From Mycteria americana (lineage: Eukaryota; Chordata; Aves; Ciconiiformes; Ciconiidae), in the NCBI RefSeq assembly GCF_035582795.1, contig NC_134371.1, forward strand, positions 52,277,001 to 52,341,000: a stretch of DNA of 64,000 nt, in the 5' to 3' direction. A program made the position numbers and the translations under genes. Each line of letters begins with the position of its first letter. The first letter of the stretch is position 1. Below, piece after piece: positions 1 through 10,900 of the stretch. Under the pieces are notes generated by a model. The model did no database searches. It saw only the letters and a list, made by a program, of their open reading frames with translations, and was not told the DNA's origin.

Positions 1-2140
1 CAGAACTCGGAAAATCCTTTTAAGTTAGCAATCTTTGAAACAGAAGTTTTGGCCCTTCACACTGCTGAAAGTGTGGCAAGGCTGAACTGCCCAATCAGTT
101 TCTCTAACACTGTTGAGACAGGCCTCCTCCAAGACCTTCTGACTGATATACAAAGTGAGCCTTTCCTGCTTAAAGCACAAAATACCATTAAGTTAAAGAA
201 ATTAAATTGTGAATTTTGGGGGAGAACTTGAAAAAAATGCTACTGAGAATAGGTAGCAACTAGAATTTTCATAGTGGTCCATCACTGCAGCAGACTTTGA
301 TTGTTGCATAAATTGGACCTGTTACATGTTTTTCATATTACTTCAGCTGAAATTTAAATCCAAACCGTTGCACCAGATGCTGTAGAATTGTAAGTAATAG
401 AGCAGACAATATTGCCTTTGCCATGTTAGTTAAACTGCAGTGGATCCTATTAACTCACGTGCTCATAAGATTCTGTTTTACCAACAGGAGTCACATAATC
501 AGGTGTCTTGCAGGCGATGCAATGTCAGAGCCAGTTGGGACAGATGAGACTTTAAAACTGCCTTTATTCTTCACTATCTCAGTTGATCTGGTAAACACTG
601 AGCGTCCCTTAACAGGGTAAGGACTCAAACAGTGCTTGTTTCATCAGCTGAGGATGAAGCAGCAGTATCTTAACAACATCCCTTCAGCACTATCTGTATC
701 ACGGACCTAGAGTAGTGGTGTCGTGCAGAAGCCCGGAAAATATAACATTGCGGATTTCCCCGTGATGTCTGCTTTGTACACCATATTCTGTGAAAAATAT
801 GGGCATCAATGTGACGAACGGCCAACGGAAGGCTAAAGTTTCTTTTTACTTTTTGAACCGCCTTGTGACATGGCAAGGGTTGGGATCTGCTGCCCTCCGG
901 TGGATGCCTGGAGAGGTCCTCTCTGCCAACAGGAGCAGCGCGTTTGAGAGCACGAGAATTCTCAAAAAGCATGACAGAAAAAAGGAATAAAGTGTTAAGT
1001 TCTTTGTGCGTCTTATTTAGGATAAAAAATAATAGCTGGGACTAATTTCTTAATTTTGCTATTTTATTCTGGTTTTGTCAGAGTATTTCTACATCCAAGT
1101 AGAGATGTTCTAGTTTGTTCTAGGATGCTGGGTTTCTTCAATCAGCTTTCACTCTTTCATTTTATATTAATATATATGATGATTACATATATAACACAAC
1201 ACATAATGATATCCAAGTAGTGGATGTATCTATCGCACTTGATAATATCTGCATTCTGCCTGCTAATCCATCTCTTTGTGATTATTATTGATACACTAGA
1301 CCTCTTTCTAGCATCAACATTTAGAAGAAAACAATGAAGACTTGCTATAGAAAGTGTTTTCTTATTGTCTCATACAGTTGTTTTTAAAAGATTTATCTGT
1401 ATTACTGGACATTTTAGAACAAGAAATGCATTTGACACGTAACGTCATGCCAGGCCCCAGTAAAAATCTAATTTGTGAGGTTCTTTCAGCTCTGCAGTGG
1501 TTTGAGATACTGGATATTAAGATCACAATGTTACTTAGCATAGAAAATCAATTGGAGTTGTACAACCTCTGTACAGTAATGTTGATATTAAAGCAAACCA
1601 GTTTTGTAAAGATTTACAAAAGCAGCAAAAATAGGTTGCAAAGACATTTCAAATATATGGGGTTTTTTTCTAACTGAATAATCAAATTTAGTGATGATGA
1701 GGTGCTGATTAAAGGGAACTTTTTCATTTACAAATGGAGTAAGTCTCTGCTTGTGCTGGTTGTGAAGGGACCTTAGAAATGCAAACACTGTGACTTTGTG
1801 GAATACCTTTAGAAATCTGGAAAACCCCATTCTTTTCCTGATAAGGGGTTAACTTAGGTATGAGATGATTGTTAACGATTTTGACACTTCATTCCTTCCA
1901 GAAAGACAGACCTAAGAAGGTAACAAGTTAGCCCAGTTCACACTGAGCACCAATTTTTATGTTGCTTGGGAGATGCTACGTATATGCATGTGTGTAGCTC
2001 CGTATCAAGAAGTATTTGAGCACGAAGAGATCAGAAAAATCATAATTCAAGTCTGACAAAAAAATCCACTAGAACTTGGAAATCAGGAGACATTTCTAAA
2101 ACGTTCGGCCAAGTTGCTGTGCCTTACTTTGCGAGCAGAC
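1..2140. other. Upstream intergenic DNA, no recognised gene
   Basis: AT-rich DNA before the KYAT3 CpG island. Short open frames exist (for example 49-231 and 790-990 on +), but none has splice context, a recognisable domain or similarity I can name. I see no clear transposon ends. A distal 3' part of a neighbouring gene cannot be excluded. Confidence 0.5.
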
Positions 2141-2149
2141 CTCTCACCT

Positions 2150-3140
2150 AGCAGCAGCCTTTCACCCGCATGGCGTACCGCCGAGACCTTTGCGCAGTGC
2201 CACCTCAGTCGGCTGCCTCGGTACAATGACTAACGTTGCACTTTGGCGGGTCACCTGCCCTCAGGAGTGAGGCCCCACAGCCCGTGGCAGGGCGCGCTGC
2301 CTTCCCGCCGCATTCTCCAGGCCGTGCCCACCGATGCCATCGCCCGCTTCCCGCTCCTCACATCCCCGGCGGCTCGGGGGCACCGGCGAGGAGGCGCCCG
2401 CGGGAAATCCGCTATGGACAGCCCGTTCCCGCCCGCCCTCCCGCTCCGGATGCGGCGCTGGACTTCACCGATCTCGGGCCACGCAGCTTTACGCTCTCGG
2501 CCGCTCGCAGCCCAGTCGGTGCCCTGCCCCGGGCGGGCGATGAGGGAAGGGCCCTCTCTACCCCCTGGGGCAGCCGTGGAGGCGGGGGAGCCTCAGGGTT
2601 GCCTCAGGGCTCTCCCGCCCCTTCCCCTGAGGCGCCGCGAGGGAGCGCCCGCGGGCGCGGGGGAGACGGGCACCCCCCGCCCCTTCAGGGCGGTGGCGGG
2701 GCAGGCGGGCGCCTAGCTCCGCCCTGCGGCTCCGCACCTCCCTTGGCGGGCGGGAGCGCGGCGGCCGGGGGTAGGCGGCGCTGGGGCGGTGAGTTGCGGT
2801 GGCGCGGGCAGGGGGTGGAGGCCGCGCCCTCGGGGCCTGTCTCCGCCGAGGGCCTGCGGGGGAAGCGGCCTCGGGGCGGGCTGGGCCTCGCCAGCACCCA
2901 GCCGGAGCTGGGGGTGGCGGGTGGCCGTGTTTGTTGGCCTTCAGAGCGGCCGGGAGCCTGTACCGCGGGCCCGGGAAATGCGGAGTGGTAATGGGCGGAG
3001 GCGGCCCGTGGCCGGTCGGCTCCCTCCCCTTTGCTGAACGCGGGGCCTGTCGGTGAGGGCGGGGTAAGTGCCCGGCAGTTTCTGGCCTTTCAGACTTTGT
3101 GCTGCAAACGCGGAGTGCTTCAGGTTGAAAATATGCGTGG
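2150..3140 (+). promoter_or_regulatory. KYAT3: CpG-island promoter and 5' non-coding exon region of KYAT3
   Basis: An abrupt rise to very high GC with dense CpG, inside otherwise AT-rich DNA, about 5 kb before the first coding exon of KYAT3. No TATA box is evident, as is usual for a dispersed CpG-island promoter. Candidate splice donors for a non-coding first exon are GTGAGT at 2789-2794, a GTGAGG near 3053 and GTAAGT at 3064-3069; the sequence alone does not say which is used. The long open frames in this stretch are composition artefacts of high GC. The promoter role is inferred from composition and position. Confidence 0.75.
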
Positions 3141-3339
3141 GTAGAGGGCGTCTGTGAAAGCATAAGCGCCATATAAAGTGGCTAAATGGCAAAGCTGCTA
3201 TTTGAGGGGAAAAAAGTAAGACACCTCCCCCCCCCCCTTATCCCTCTCCTCATTCCATATTGCAAAATTTATTTCTCCATGCTCAGTTTTCTCCATTCCA
3301 TGTAGATTATGGAAGAAGAAATAACAAAATTTTGACTAC

Positions 3340-3891
3340 TGTTGTCTCACAAACGGAGTTCGTTACTCAGTTGTGCAACACCCAATACACACACAGAGCC
3401 GAGATATCAATTTATTTCTGGTTTTGTGCAAAACCAGGTGCTAGGTGGTAATCTCACAAAGCTAGCACACAGCTAGTTCATGCAGGTACAATATTTATAC
3501 AATCTAATTATACATATGCATAAGTAATTATGCAAAGCGGTTTTCTGTTGGTCTACATTTTCTTGTCTCAATCTTAAAGCTATGGTACTACTTTAATATT
3601 CTGCGCATGCTCAAAGGTGAGGGGTCTCTGCTTGGGCTGGGGTCTCCAGCTCAAGGGGTGTGACTTTTAGTATTATAACGAGGATAGTTCACATGAGGGT
3701 ACTTCTTATCACACTTCTGCTAGTAGCTTCAGACTCTTCCCAAAACATCTTAATTAGCTTACATATTTCTCCAGGATGTGTTTCACTCCCAAGGACGATA
3801 ATTTTTGATTAGACATTCCACGTTCCAGTCTGAATCCCCCTTACCAACTTTACGTAAGTCCTGGCCTTCCACCGGCTCCTGATTGACTACA
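3340..3891 (-). mobile_element. Solo LTR of an endogenous retrovirus, antisense in KYAT3 intron 1
   Basis: A 552-bp element flanked by a perfect 4-bp target-site duplication, CTAC (3336-3339 and 3892-3895). On the minus strand it starts TGTAGT and ends ACAACA, giving the expected TG...CA ends with an imperfect terminal inverted repeat. In minus orientation it has LTR order: a TATA box (TATAAATA, + positions 3492-3499), then a poly(A) signal AATAAA (3411-3416) about 80 bp further, then a short U5. No gag, pol or env sequence lies beside it, so it is a solo LTR left by recombination. A 4-bp duplication fits class I (gamma-like) elements; the family is not assigned. Confidence 0.8.
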
Positions 3892-6800
3892 CTACCACAA
3901 CAAATCTTTTACAGTACAGCAGTTTTTAAGTTCAGTGCCCTTCATAAGAATACCCAACTTCCCTGAGTCCAGCAATTTTAGCAACAGTTCTCTTGGCTTG
4001 ACATGTCATTTGTTACTCTTAGATGGTAGGAAAAAAAGTTTTGGAGAGGCCTCGGTAAGATGGCACCCTTTCTTTCTCTAAAGCTTTCATCCTCTTGATG
4101 CATACGAAGAGGACAGTCTTTCAAAGGCTTCACAAAGTTTGGCTGAGATGTAACATTTTCCAGGTTTGCATATCCCACAAATATTAAACACAAAACAAAT
4201 ATAACAGGGATATTTACATTATTGTGGTGGCTGATGGGCTTGCAGTGTTTCTAGTGACTTTTGTCACTGAGACTGCACAGTAAAATGAGACTACTTGTTA
4301 CATGGAAAAAATGCAGCAGCTTAAGGGGTCTGACCATAAGTCTTTCAAGCTGAGAGGCATTGTTTTTATAGAGGTAGTATAACTGAAGCTCAGAAATGAA
4401 GGGGCAGCAGCATTTGGCCTTTAGTTTCAAACAGAAAAAAAAAATTCATTACAAACATATAACTTTTCATAAAACACCCCTGTGGTACAGCAGCATCTGA
4501 GGTCAGGGTACTGTATGACCAGGAGGCTGGGTAGCTGTTGTGAAGGGAGCAGAAGAGCCTGCAACTCAGAGGTTGTGTCTGTGCTGGAGTGATTATAGAG
4601 CACAGCACGAGCTAAATGACTGTTAGTAAACAGATGTATTCATAGGGTTTCCATTACAAAGTCTAACTATATCTTCCAGTCTAGTTTAAATCACCAAATC
4701 TGAGTTTAAACCAGATTAACAACCAGAATGTGTCTTCCTCCCAGCCCCACTAAAAAACATTTACTGTGTTGACCTTTCTGGTAGCCTTCCTTGCTTCTCA
4801 CTCCCCTAAAAAAATAGGAAGCTGCAGGAGTAGTCATTCGTTATCCTTTTTTTCCCCTAATATGTTCTTTTTCTGAAGTTTTCTCTATGAGTATGCAAGC
4901 CTGAATTCCAGGAGGACTGACTATGAGTTAAAGCATGAATGCTTCAGAGCACTGAAAATTAGAATGGGATGAAAAGTATTCCTAACTGTTAATTTCTGAG
5001 CTTAACAGACATGACTCTTGGCCAAAAAGCCAGGGCCTGGCTCCAAGATTGAACAGAGAGACATTAATAAGACTAAGAAAGAAAAAATCAATACCTTTTT
5101 ATTCCCCCACAAAGACCAGTGCACTTTCTGTGTTTGAAGAACCTTACAAATTTTTAGGAGAGTTGAAACAGGGTTTTCAATACCTCTGTAGATGCCTACT
5201 ACTGTGTAACTTTCCTGAGCTGGAAGCAACTCTCTGTCTTGATGAGAAAACCTTACCTTAGGACATTATAAAACATCTCATTGATGTCTTATACATACTA
5301 GGTCATTGCCAAAACACATACAGAGGTAATAATTAAGTGTGCACTCATCCTAAAAGTAACAGTAAATAATTCTCTTGAGCCTGTGATATGTATTAACATG
5401 CCATATACAATTATAGTGAGAATGTGTGTGTTTGGGAAAGAAAAGAAAAAGAGTAGGTCTTGCATTTTTTTGAGATCAGTGTGGGAGAGTGTCTGGTTAT
5501 ATTAAGGAGGCCTTTGCCTTCCTACACTAGCTTAAATGGGAGTATTTAGTGTTGCAGAAGATAGAAGAGGTATTTTTAGAAAGAAAAAAAGTCATAAAAG
5601 TATTTTATAAGAGGCTTTCCTATTTAGTGGCCAGTAGTCTTGTCTCTGAGTGCTCTTGAGTCTGAAGAAATGCTGTTCAGCATTTGCTGGGAAAGTGTCA
5701 CAAAGATTGAAATGCAGTGGGACAAATGTTACATGCTAGTGCCTTGACTTTCCTTACTGAGGCTGTTCAGCAAAGTATTGTTTCCACTATGTTCCTCATA
5801 AAGTTTTCACAATTTCTACATTTCTGTGGTGTTAAAGGTGGGTATCATTTTTTACTTCAGGCATTTCAGGTACTTGCAGAGACTGACCATGCCACAGTGA
5901 TACAGGTCTCCAGCTCCTCATGCTATGTTGTGTTTTTGTATGATTGCCTTGTGTCAAATAATGGCTTGTCAAATACCACACTTTCAGTGCAGCATGGCAC
6001 TAATGCTAGAAATATTTACAGCTGTTAATAATTTTTCTTAGAAAAGTTGCAAGTTAGTTTTGCATGTAAGTTTTGCAAGTTTTTTATTTAATTTTGCTAC
6101 TCCTCAACACAAAATGAAACAGGCAAAGATATGCATGTTTGTCCCTCTGTGCTAACTACTGCAAGTGTTCGCAGTGTGCTGCAAGAGTAATCCTGTCTCT
6201 GGTCTGACCCTGGGAGAATAGCACTATTGTTATAGTCGCATTTTAAGATAGATAGTATCAGTATGTTAGATAAATAGTTTTTGTAAGCATACACAAAGAG
6301 AGAAATAGAGGCCTTCACAATCTTTTTGATTTCATGTAGTTATTATCGAAGATTATGTCAAATATGCCAAGTGCTGTTATTAAAAGTAACTTAAAATGTA
6401 GTTACAGGTCTTTTTAAACAGATACATTTCTTTTGTGTCTTTCAGCGTATCTGCTGACTAGTGTCTAAGATTTAATTGCTGTTTATTTTTGCTAGCCCTC
6501 AGGCCAGCAGAGTTGAGGCAATTGCCGGTGTTTCTTCTTATAAAGGAAGCGTCAATGAATTGTATACTTGCAGATTGCTAAATGCAATGGGATTACACGC
6601 ATATTTTTGAGGGTCTAATTGAGTTAGCTACAACTCAGTACTGTGTGAGAAAGACCCTAATTTCACAAATGAGACTGAGTTTGTAGAACTGGAATAAGGG
6701 AAAAGCAAAATCAACATACTTTTAAAACTTAACTCATTCAATGAAGCATCATTAAAAGGAAGTATTGATTGACCTTTTCTATTAGTTTACATTGAAAGTG

Positions 6801-7864
6801 TAAAGAACACTTTCTTGTTGGACTAAATCCATTCTTCTTAATGAAAAATGATATTTTACTTTGATATTGAAACACCTTCTCTACTTCTATCTGCAAGGCT
6901 TGTATGGTATTGTTTGAACAGGCAATGGCATTCCTTTGTTTCTAATACAAATAGTATAGTTTTTTCTTTCTTTTTTGTTTTCTTCCCCTTTTCAAGTAGC
7001 AAAGTCTGGGGAGAAGCAGGGGTTATCTATTCTTTAATGAGTAAACTATGGAAAACAAAGTTAATAATTATACTACTGTGGCTGCTGTGTTTCTGACATA
7101 GGTCTATGGGTTACGTTTTTGTTTTACACATACCAGTCATTTTGACAATGTCATCCAATATATATATTTAAAAATATATTCTGGAAGTAGTTGCCTGAAG
7201 TACCAGCTCTTATTTCTTTTTTATAGTTATTGATTAACAGGGCACATTTTCTCTAGTCAGTGAATGATCTGTTACTCCACACAGAACGTCCTTTCTAGCT
7301 GTCTGTTTTCTGCCATGGTAGATATCTGATGTTTGCCAAGTCACTGTGGCAAAACTTAGTATAGTTATATAAAGTGCTTAGGCCTGCTTCTCCAGTGTGA
7401 CTGGTGATCTTAACTATCTGTTTCAGAATACCTGATTTGAAACACTTGAAAATGAAGACCAGTTTTAAAGCTGTGTGACTTTTAAAAATTTTGACTCTTT
7501 TTCTATTCTGTCTAAATTGGCAATTGTAATAGCAATTTTTATTACACATACACATTTTCACAACAATTCTAACAGAGACTTTGAACGTTGAATTGCATTT
7601 AGTCTTAATTTTCATTCAAGGAAAAGATCATCAGTGCTGTCAAATAGAGGGAACCTTCCTTCTAGATGACGTTCAGAAACACTTTGCAGCCCTGTCAGTT
7701 AAAAAGTTTCATCCTCTATGCTTACAAATGTGATAAGGTAATAATTTACTAGAATTTATTTCAATGAAACAAAATCACTGAAGGGAAGAGAAAGGGATCT
7801 TATCTTTTAAAATTGCTTAGTGATGTGTAGAAACTCATTCCTGGAATCTGTAAGTTTTTTTCAG

Positions 7865-7981
7865 GTCATTTATTATGCAGGCATGCTTTTTGCTTCACGA
7901 AGCTTCTGTTGCCTTGGCATTAGAACATACCGACTACGAACAGATTTGCTTTCCAGATCCATCAAACTTTCAGCCTCTGCA
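7865..7981 (+). CDS. KYAT3: KYAT3 coding exon 1 (5'UTR plus mitochondrial presequence)
   Basis: The acceptor is TTTTTTTCAG before 7865 and the donor is GTAAGT at 7982. The ATG at 7883 opens 33 codons (99 nt), ending in phase 0. The peptide begins [10 protein letters not shown] and has six Arg/Lys and only one acidic residue (Asp21), as expected of a cleavable mitochondrial targeting sequence. An out-of-frame ATG at 7875 overlaps just upstream and could temper use of this start. Confidence 0.9.
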
Positions 7982-10900
7982 GTAAGTATTCCTTCAGCTT
8001 CATAGATAAAACTGTTTTGTGCAATATTTTAGAGACGCACTAATTTTGCAATGTTGCCAATATATATGCATTAGCTGTGTTTTCTTTCTTTCTTGGTACA
8101 TTGATCCAAACATTTAATATCAAGAACAAAATAAGATATTTGAATCAGTCAAATATTTAACCACACTAGCATAACAGAATTTGGCCATTATTGCTTTGTG
8201 TATCCTTTTCAGTCTTTAAAGTCACATCTAGCACATATCAGGCTAGAAGGATTGCCTAGTTGTTAGGGCACTAGAGCTTGAGATACAGGAGACAGGTTCA
8301 ATCCCAGCTTTATCACAGGCTTTTGGTAAGTCAATTAATTTCTTTGTATCTCAGTTTTCCTTTAATGAAATGAGAGTAGTGGTGCTTCTTGATGCTGCAA
8401 TAACAAGGGGTATATAAGTACCTCAAACTTAATTTTATACAGAATCTTATCAATTTCTGAGCTTAACTGCTTATAAGATTGTGTAACTTCATTTTAAGTC
8501 TTCCAGTTTTGTTGAGAGAAAATAGAGCTTTGCAACATGGTAGGTGGTTGGAGGTCACACTCTGCATTGCAGATAGAACACTGGAATGTAAATTGTGTTC
8601 CCAGGTCAGAACAGGAGTTCATCTAGTCAGCAACTTGGGTCAACCAAGGCACATGTCAGATACTTCAAAACAGATGTTCAAACCATTATACTGGACAGTT
8701 GTACATATTTTGCCCGAAGTGGCATGCAAGCCACTTTGAAGGTCAGCTTTTGCCCGAGTCAGTTTTTCATATGCTGTAAGTATTTGTATGCTATTTAATG
8801 GAGCAGGATATTCTCACTAAACATGCTGAAATCTAATCCTGGGTTTTTTTTGAATTTTCTTAGATCTTGGCTTCAGTTGTAGCTTTTGACATTGAATTCC
8901 ACAATTTAATTATGCACCATGTAAAAGTATTTGCTTCTATCTTTATTAAACATATTACCATTCAATTTAATCACAAGTTTCTTTGTATTAGGAAGGAAGA
9001 TAAATACGAGCAGCACCTGACTTTCTGTCAGGTGCTTGCCCTGATAGAGAGTGTTAGGGAAAGCAGGAGGTCAGAGTTAGAGCTTGATGAGGACATGCCT
9101 CTCCTGCTTAACACCGATCTTAAACTCATGGAAATCCTAGCCCTGCACCTAGAATTGGCTTGAAGATTATCAAGTGATGACATAACTGGGCTAAAACAAA
9201 AAAGAGTCTTAAGAATTCTCATGACCTTCTGGAAGAAAGAACAATACTTAAGGTATCATTTAAAAATGTCAGTTAATTGATTGGCTTTCTCAAAGTAATA
9301 AGGTGGACCTGAACCCCACTGTTAGATGAATCTGTGAAAACCTGAAAACGAATGTAGGTCCAGCTATTCTGTTTTAAAACTAGTTTCAAGGCACAAGAAA
9401 ATATAAATAGGAAGATTTGAATCATTAAATATTTAAAGTTAAAATAGTATGAGAGCTGTAAGGTGAAGGCTTATTTTACTTGTCAATACATTTTTAGCTA
9501 GGGAAGGTTACTTAATGCAATTAAGATTTACATTATAGTTAATTACAGAAGTCCTGCAGTTGATAAGCCCTTAGCTTTTAGCAAATTGAAACAATTTCAA
9601 TTGTTTTGGTCAATGGACCAAATTTACCCATGGCAGCATACAGAATTCTCATTATTAACTGGAAAGATTGAAGATGAGACTTCTTATTCCTTATAGTACG
9701 AGAATTAGTCTAGCATGTGAAAAAAGATGTGTGTGTGTGGCTCAGTCTAAGTAGTATCTGTGTTATTTGTATAACTTAGTACAGCCTATACTGTACTAAT
9801 ACTATATATAGTATAAGATATAGTACAGCCAAATATTAATCATATTTACCAAGACATACACTGTAAAATTGGATTCATCTTCTAAACCATATGTGTGTTT
9901 TTAAATAGATGCAGTATGGATTACCTAGTCAGAACTCCTTCTTAACTATGGTGTATGTTCTGTGTCAAGAAGTACAACTTCACCTGTCTAGTTATCTTAA
10001 TGGTTTTCTTCCTGAGGACAAATAAAAGGTGTCCTGTGCTTGATTCCTCTGGTGTTTGTGTCTCATAGATGAGGTCAGAATCAGATCTGTAGAGAAGACA
10101 TATGAGCAGAGAAGTATCTGTTTAATTTTATAGCTTCCCATTCTTCAAATCATTATGTTTATGGTAGCTTCATTACTGTAAACAGGTTGAGTGCAAACAT
10201 GTGCCTGCATAATATTTCTACTATGAGTCATTCCCATTGCTTCAAAGTTGAACCTTGGAGTGTAATGGTAACACAGACATTTTCTTCTCACAGTATGGTA
10301 GCTAGAGTATGGTTTTTGAATCTTTCAGACAATAACAATAGCTAGCCGTGGTAAAAGTCATTAAAATCAGTAGTCTGACTCAAAGAAACAGGAGTGTCTG
10401 GAATACTGAGGGACTATGTAGTTTCCAGTATCAAGCTGGTTTACAAAGATAGAAATGGGCTTGCACTTTTTTGTTTGCACATAGAAATAAATGTGGTTTT
10501 TTCCCCTAACTTTCTTTTCTCTTTTTAGCTTAAAAATACCACAACTATCAATAAAGTTTTCTGTGCTTTTATAGAGAGTACTCATTGAAAGTCTGTTCTA
10601 AAGCAGTTTTCCAAGACCTTAATTGAAGGTCTGAATATACAGCAAAACCATGTTCTAATGTGGTTTTGCTGTGTTGTAAGTAAATACTTTAAAGTTTTAA
10701 AAGTCTGAATGAAAATAGGAAATGTCTTTGCTATTTTCCTCTTACCCATCAATTTAACAAATAAAATTACACAGAAAATGCACGCTTTCCAAACGGGATT
10801 GAGCAGGAATTGGACCAGAAATAACACAGTCTTTAAGTTGTTAGTATATCATAGAAAAGAAAAAGAATGTATGTACCCTATTCTTTTCTTTTTAGGTCAT

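Noticed and set aside
49-231. 60-codon frame at the window start
   Set aside because: No recognisable family and no splice or promoter context; expected by chance.
2236-3192. Long overlapping open frames on both strands (up to 251 codons)
   Set aside because: They coincide with the GC-rich CpG island, are low-complexity Pro/Arg/Gly/Ala, occur in several frames at once, and show no domain or splice logic.
3978-4193. Minus-strand 71-codon frame next to the solo LTR, considered as retroviral coding remnant
   Set aside because: It lies outside the LTR target duplication, so it is host DNA, and it has no retroviral motif.
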